NCBI RefSeq assembly: GCF_028476545.1
Contig: NW_026733024.1
Span: 62,001-126,000 of the forward strand
DNA from: Physella acuta
Lineage: Eukaryota; Mollusca; Gastropoda; Physidae
Reading direction: 5' to 3'
Length of the DNA: 64,000 nt
A model generated the notes under the pieces. The model saw nothing but the letters and a program-made list of their open reading frames with translations. It did no database searches and was not told the DNA's origin. The position numbers and the translations under genes were made by a program. Below, one piece after another: positions 62,505 through 64,000 of this stretch (its first letter is position 1; the number at the start of each line of letters is the position of its first letter).

Positions 62505-62626
62505 ACTTTGGCCGGTCGTCACTAGCCAGATAATATTCTATATCGGACTGACCGGCCAAAGGCCGAAATCAAGAGCGATTTCAGACATTGGCCAGTCCAC
62601 CATGGCCAGTCCGCGGATTGGCCGGT
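62505..62626. repeat. GGCCGGTC-type degenerate repeat
   Basis: Several copies of TTTGGCCGGTC, GGCCAGTCC and AAAGGCCGAAATCAAG motifs with 40-70 bp spacing, running into the tandem duplication that follows. Confidence 0.7.
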
Positions 62627-62733
62627 CAAAGGCTGAAATCAAGTGACGTTTCGGACTGGTCAATGGGAGGCAATATTGGCCAGTGCGCAATGGCCGGCTA
62701 ATCGGCGCTTTGGCTGACTTCGGGCTTTCACCG

Positions 62734-62812
<79 letters not shown>

Positions 62813-63037
62813 TATCTATATATAAGTGATTTCGTCCTTGGTTTGTCAGAGGTGCTTCATGTACAATAAAAAAAAGGACATTTGTTTAATGATTTTCTCA
62901 GTTTTCTTATTCTTTCATTTCATATCTTAACAAAGGCTGAAATCAAGTGACGTTTCGGACTGGTCAATGGGAGGCAATATTGGCCAGTGCGCAATGGCCG
63001 GCTAATCGGCGCTTTGGCTGACTTCGGGCTTTCACCG

Positions 63038-63098
<61 letters not shown>

Positions 63099-63221
63099 TA
63101 TCTATATATAAGTGATTTCGTCCTTGGTTTGTCAGAGGTGCTTCATGTACAATAAAAAAAAGGACATTTGTTTAATGATTTTCTCAGTTTTCTTATTCTT
63201 TCATTTCATATCTTAACAATC
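62627..63221 (+). repeat. 304-bp tandem duplication containing (TA)n
   Basis: The block starting CAAAGGCTGAAATCAAGTGA at 62627 recurs at 62931 and ends at ATATCTTAACA near 63221. Outside the (TA)n tract (62738-62806, 63042-63092, which differ in length) the two copies appear identical, so it is a very recent duplication or an assembly artefact. Confidence 0.93.
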
Positions 63222-64000
63222 TTGGTACAAACTGATATAACCACATATGAATTTACGGAAATGTTAACAAATCTGGGTTAGTTTTTAACGTATCGTGTTC
63301 AGATACACAAAAAACAACAAGATACACACCCATTTGGGATTGCTAAACTGTTTTCTTTTTGGACTCACGAAAGTGAAAAACGTCGACATTTGTTAAAGAA
63401 AGAGACAAACAACTAGGTTAAAAGTTTTCTAAATATTAAAACAATAGCATCACATAGCTTATGAATAGACCGACCCCCCCCCCCTCCCCCGCACACACAC
63501 CCATACCCCACCCCACTCACTAACCGTGGTCTTCAATAAATTTCATTAAAAAGAATAACTTGGAGGAAATTGAAGATTTAAAGTAACAGAACTTTTCGCT
63601 TCGTCAGCTATTCTCAGCCGAAACCAAAGAAAAGTTCACTGACCTCGAATACCCACAAGTAAAAATGGATCAATCACCATCGGCAAAAATCAAGTTAGGC
63701 TTCCTGCTGGGGTGCGCTAAGAAAATCATTTTTTGGTGGAGCATTATTTTACGTCATTGTGTCCGTTATATAAATATCATTTCAGGGTAAAACAAAATAG
63801 ATGTTGTAGTCGATAACAGAAGGCAATAGTTCTGAGTATAATTTGTTGTGGTTTTAAAAACAACATATTTTTCAGTCAAAAATTGCAAAATAAGAACACT
63901 ATTTCTACTTAGAATATGCTAAAAAGGGTAAATACATGAATATTGTTACTACGAGTGAAGACGCCTGTGTTTAATGATAAATTATTCTGGCATTTTTTCT
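63222..64000. other. Right end, no feature recognised
   Basis: AT-rich DNA with a C-run and CA tract near 63470-63500. No coding exon, SINE or MITE end was recognised. Confidence 0.5.

Overview
The window is metazoan nuclear DNA, most likely from a lophotrochozoan and probably a gastropod mollusc. The grounds are intron-containing neuropeptide-receptor exons with GT-AG boundaries, dense tRNA-headed SINEs, many short non-autonomous DNA transposons, long (TA)n arrays and a LINE fragment. Taxon is an inference; no sequence here names the species. AT-rich repeats fill almost all of it. Host coding sequence is confined to a few hundred residues of exon. Layout: 0-2.3 kb holds three minisatellites. 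2.6-16.4 kb is a tandem array of about six diverged units, each carrying a broken copy or fragment of the mitochondrial ribosomal protein uL30m (MRPL30) and each invaded by different elements (hAT-type MITEs, a LINE, long hairpins). 17.1-25.0 kb is one 7.9-kb foldback element with two nearly identical 3-kb inverted arms around a 1.7-kb tandem-repeat core and a perfect 6-bp target duplication. 26.45-30.1 kb is a direct segmental duplication. From 30.4 to 57.0 kb lie two convergent, paralogous rhodopsin-family receptors of the pyrokinin/CAPA/neuromedin-U type. Receptor 1 (+ strand) shows its last four coding exons: TM6, TM7, cytoplasmic tail and C-terminus. Receptor 2 (- strand) shows its last four: TM3-TM5, TM6, TM7 and C-terminus. 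The two aligned introns have the same positions and phases in both genes, so they are old duplicates. The 5' exons of both genes lie outside the window or are missing. 57-64 kb holds further MITEs, SINEs, (TA)n arrays and a recent 304-bp tandem duplication. The most unusual signal is that minisatellites in these receptor introns sit on the splice sites and copy them. A 27-bp repeat multiplies the 5' splice site after the TM6 exon of receptor 1, in frame. A 49-bp repeat duplicates the 5' splice site after the TM7 exon of receptor 2. A 42-bp repeat multiplies the 3' splice site before the last exon of receptor 2. A further 33-bp repeat starts a few bases inside the intron after receptor 1's TM7 exon. 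No CRISPR array, operon, structural RNA gene or complete autonomous mobile element was found.
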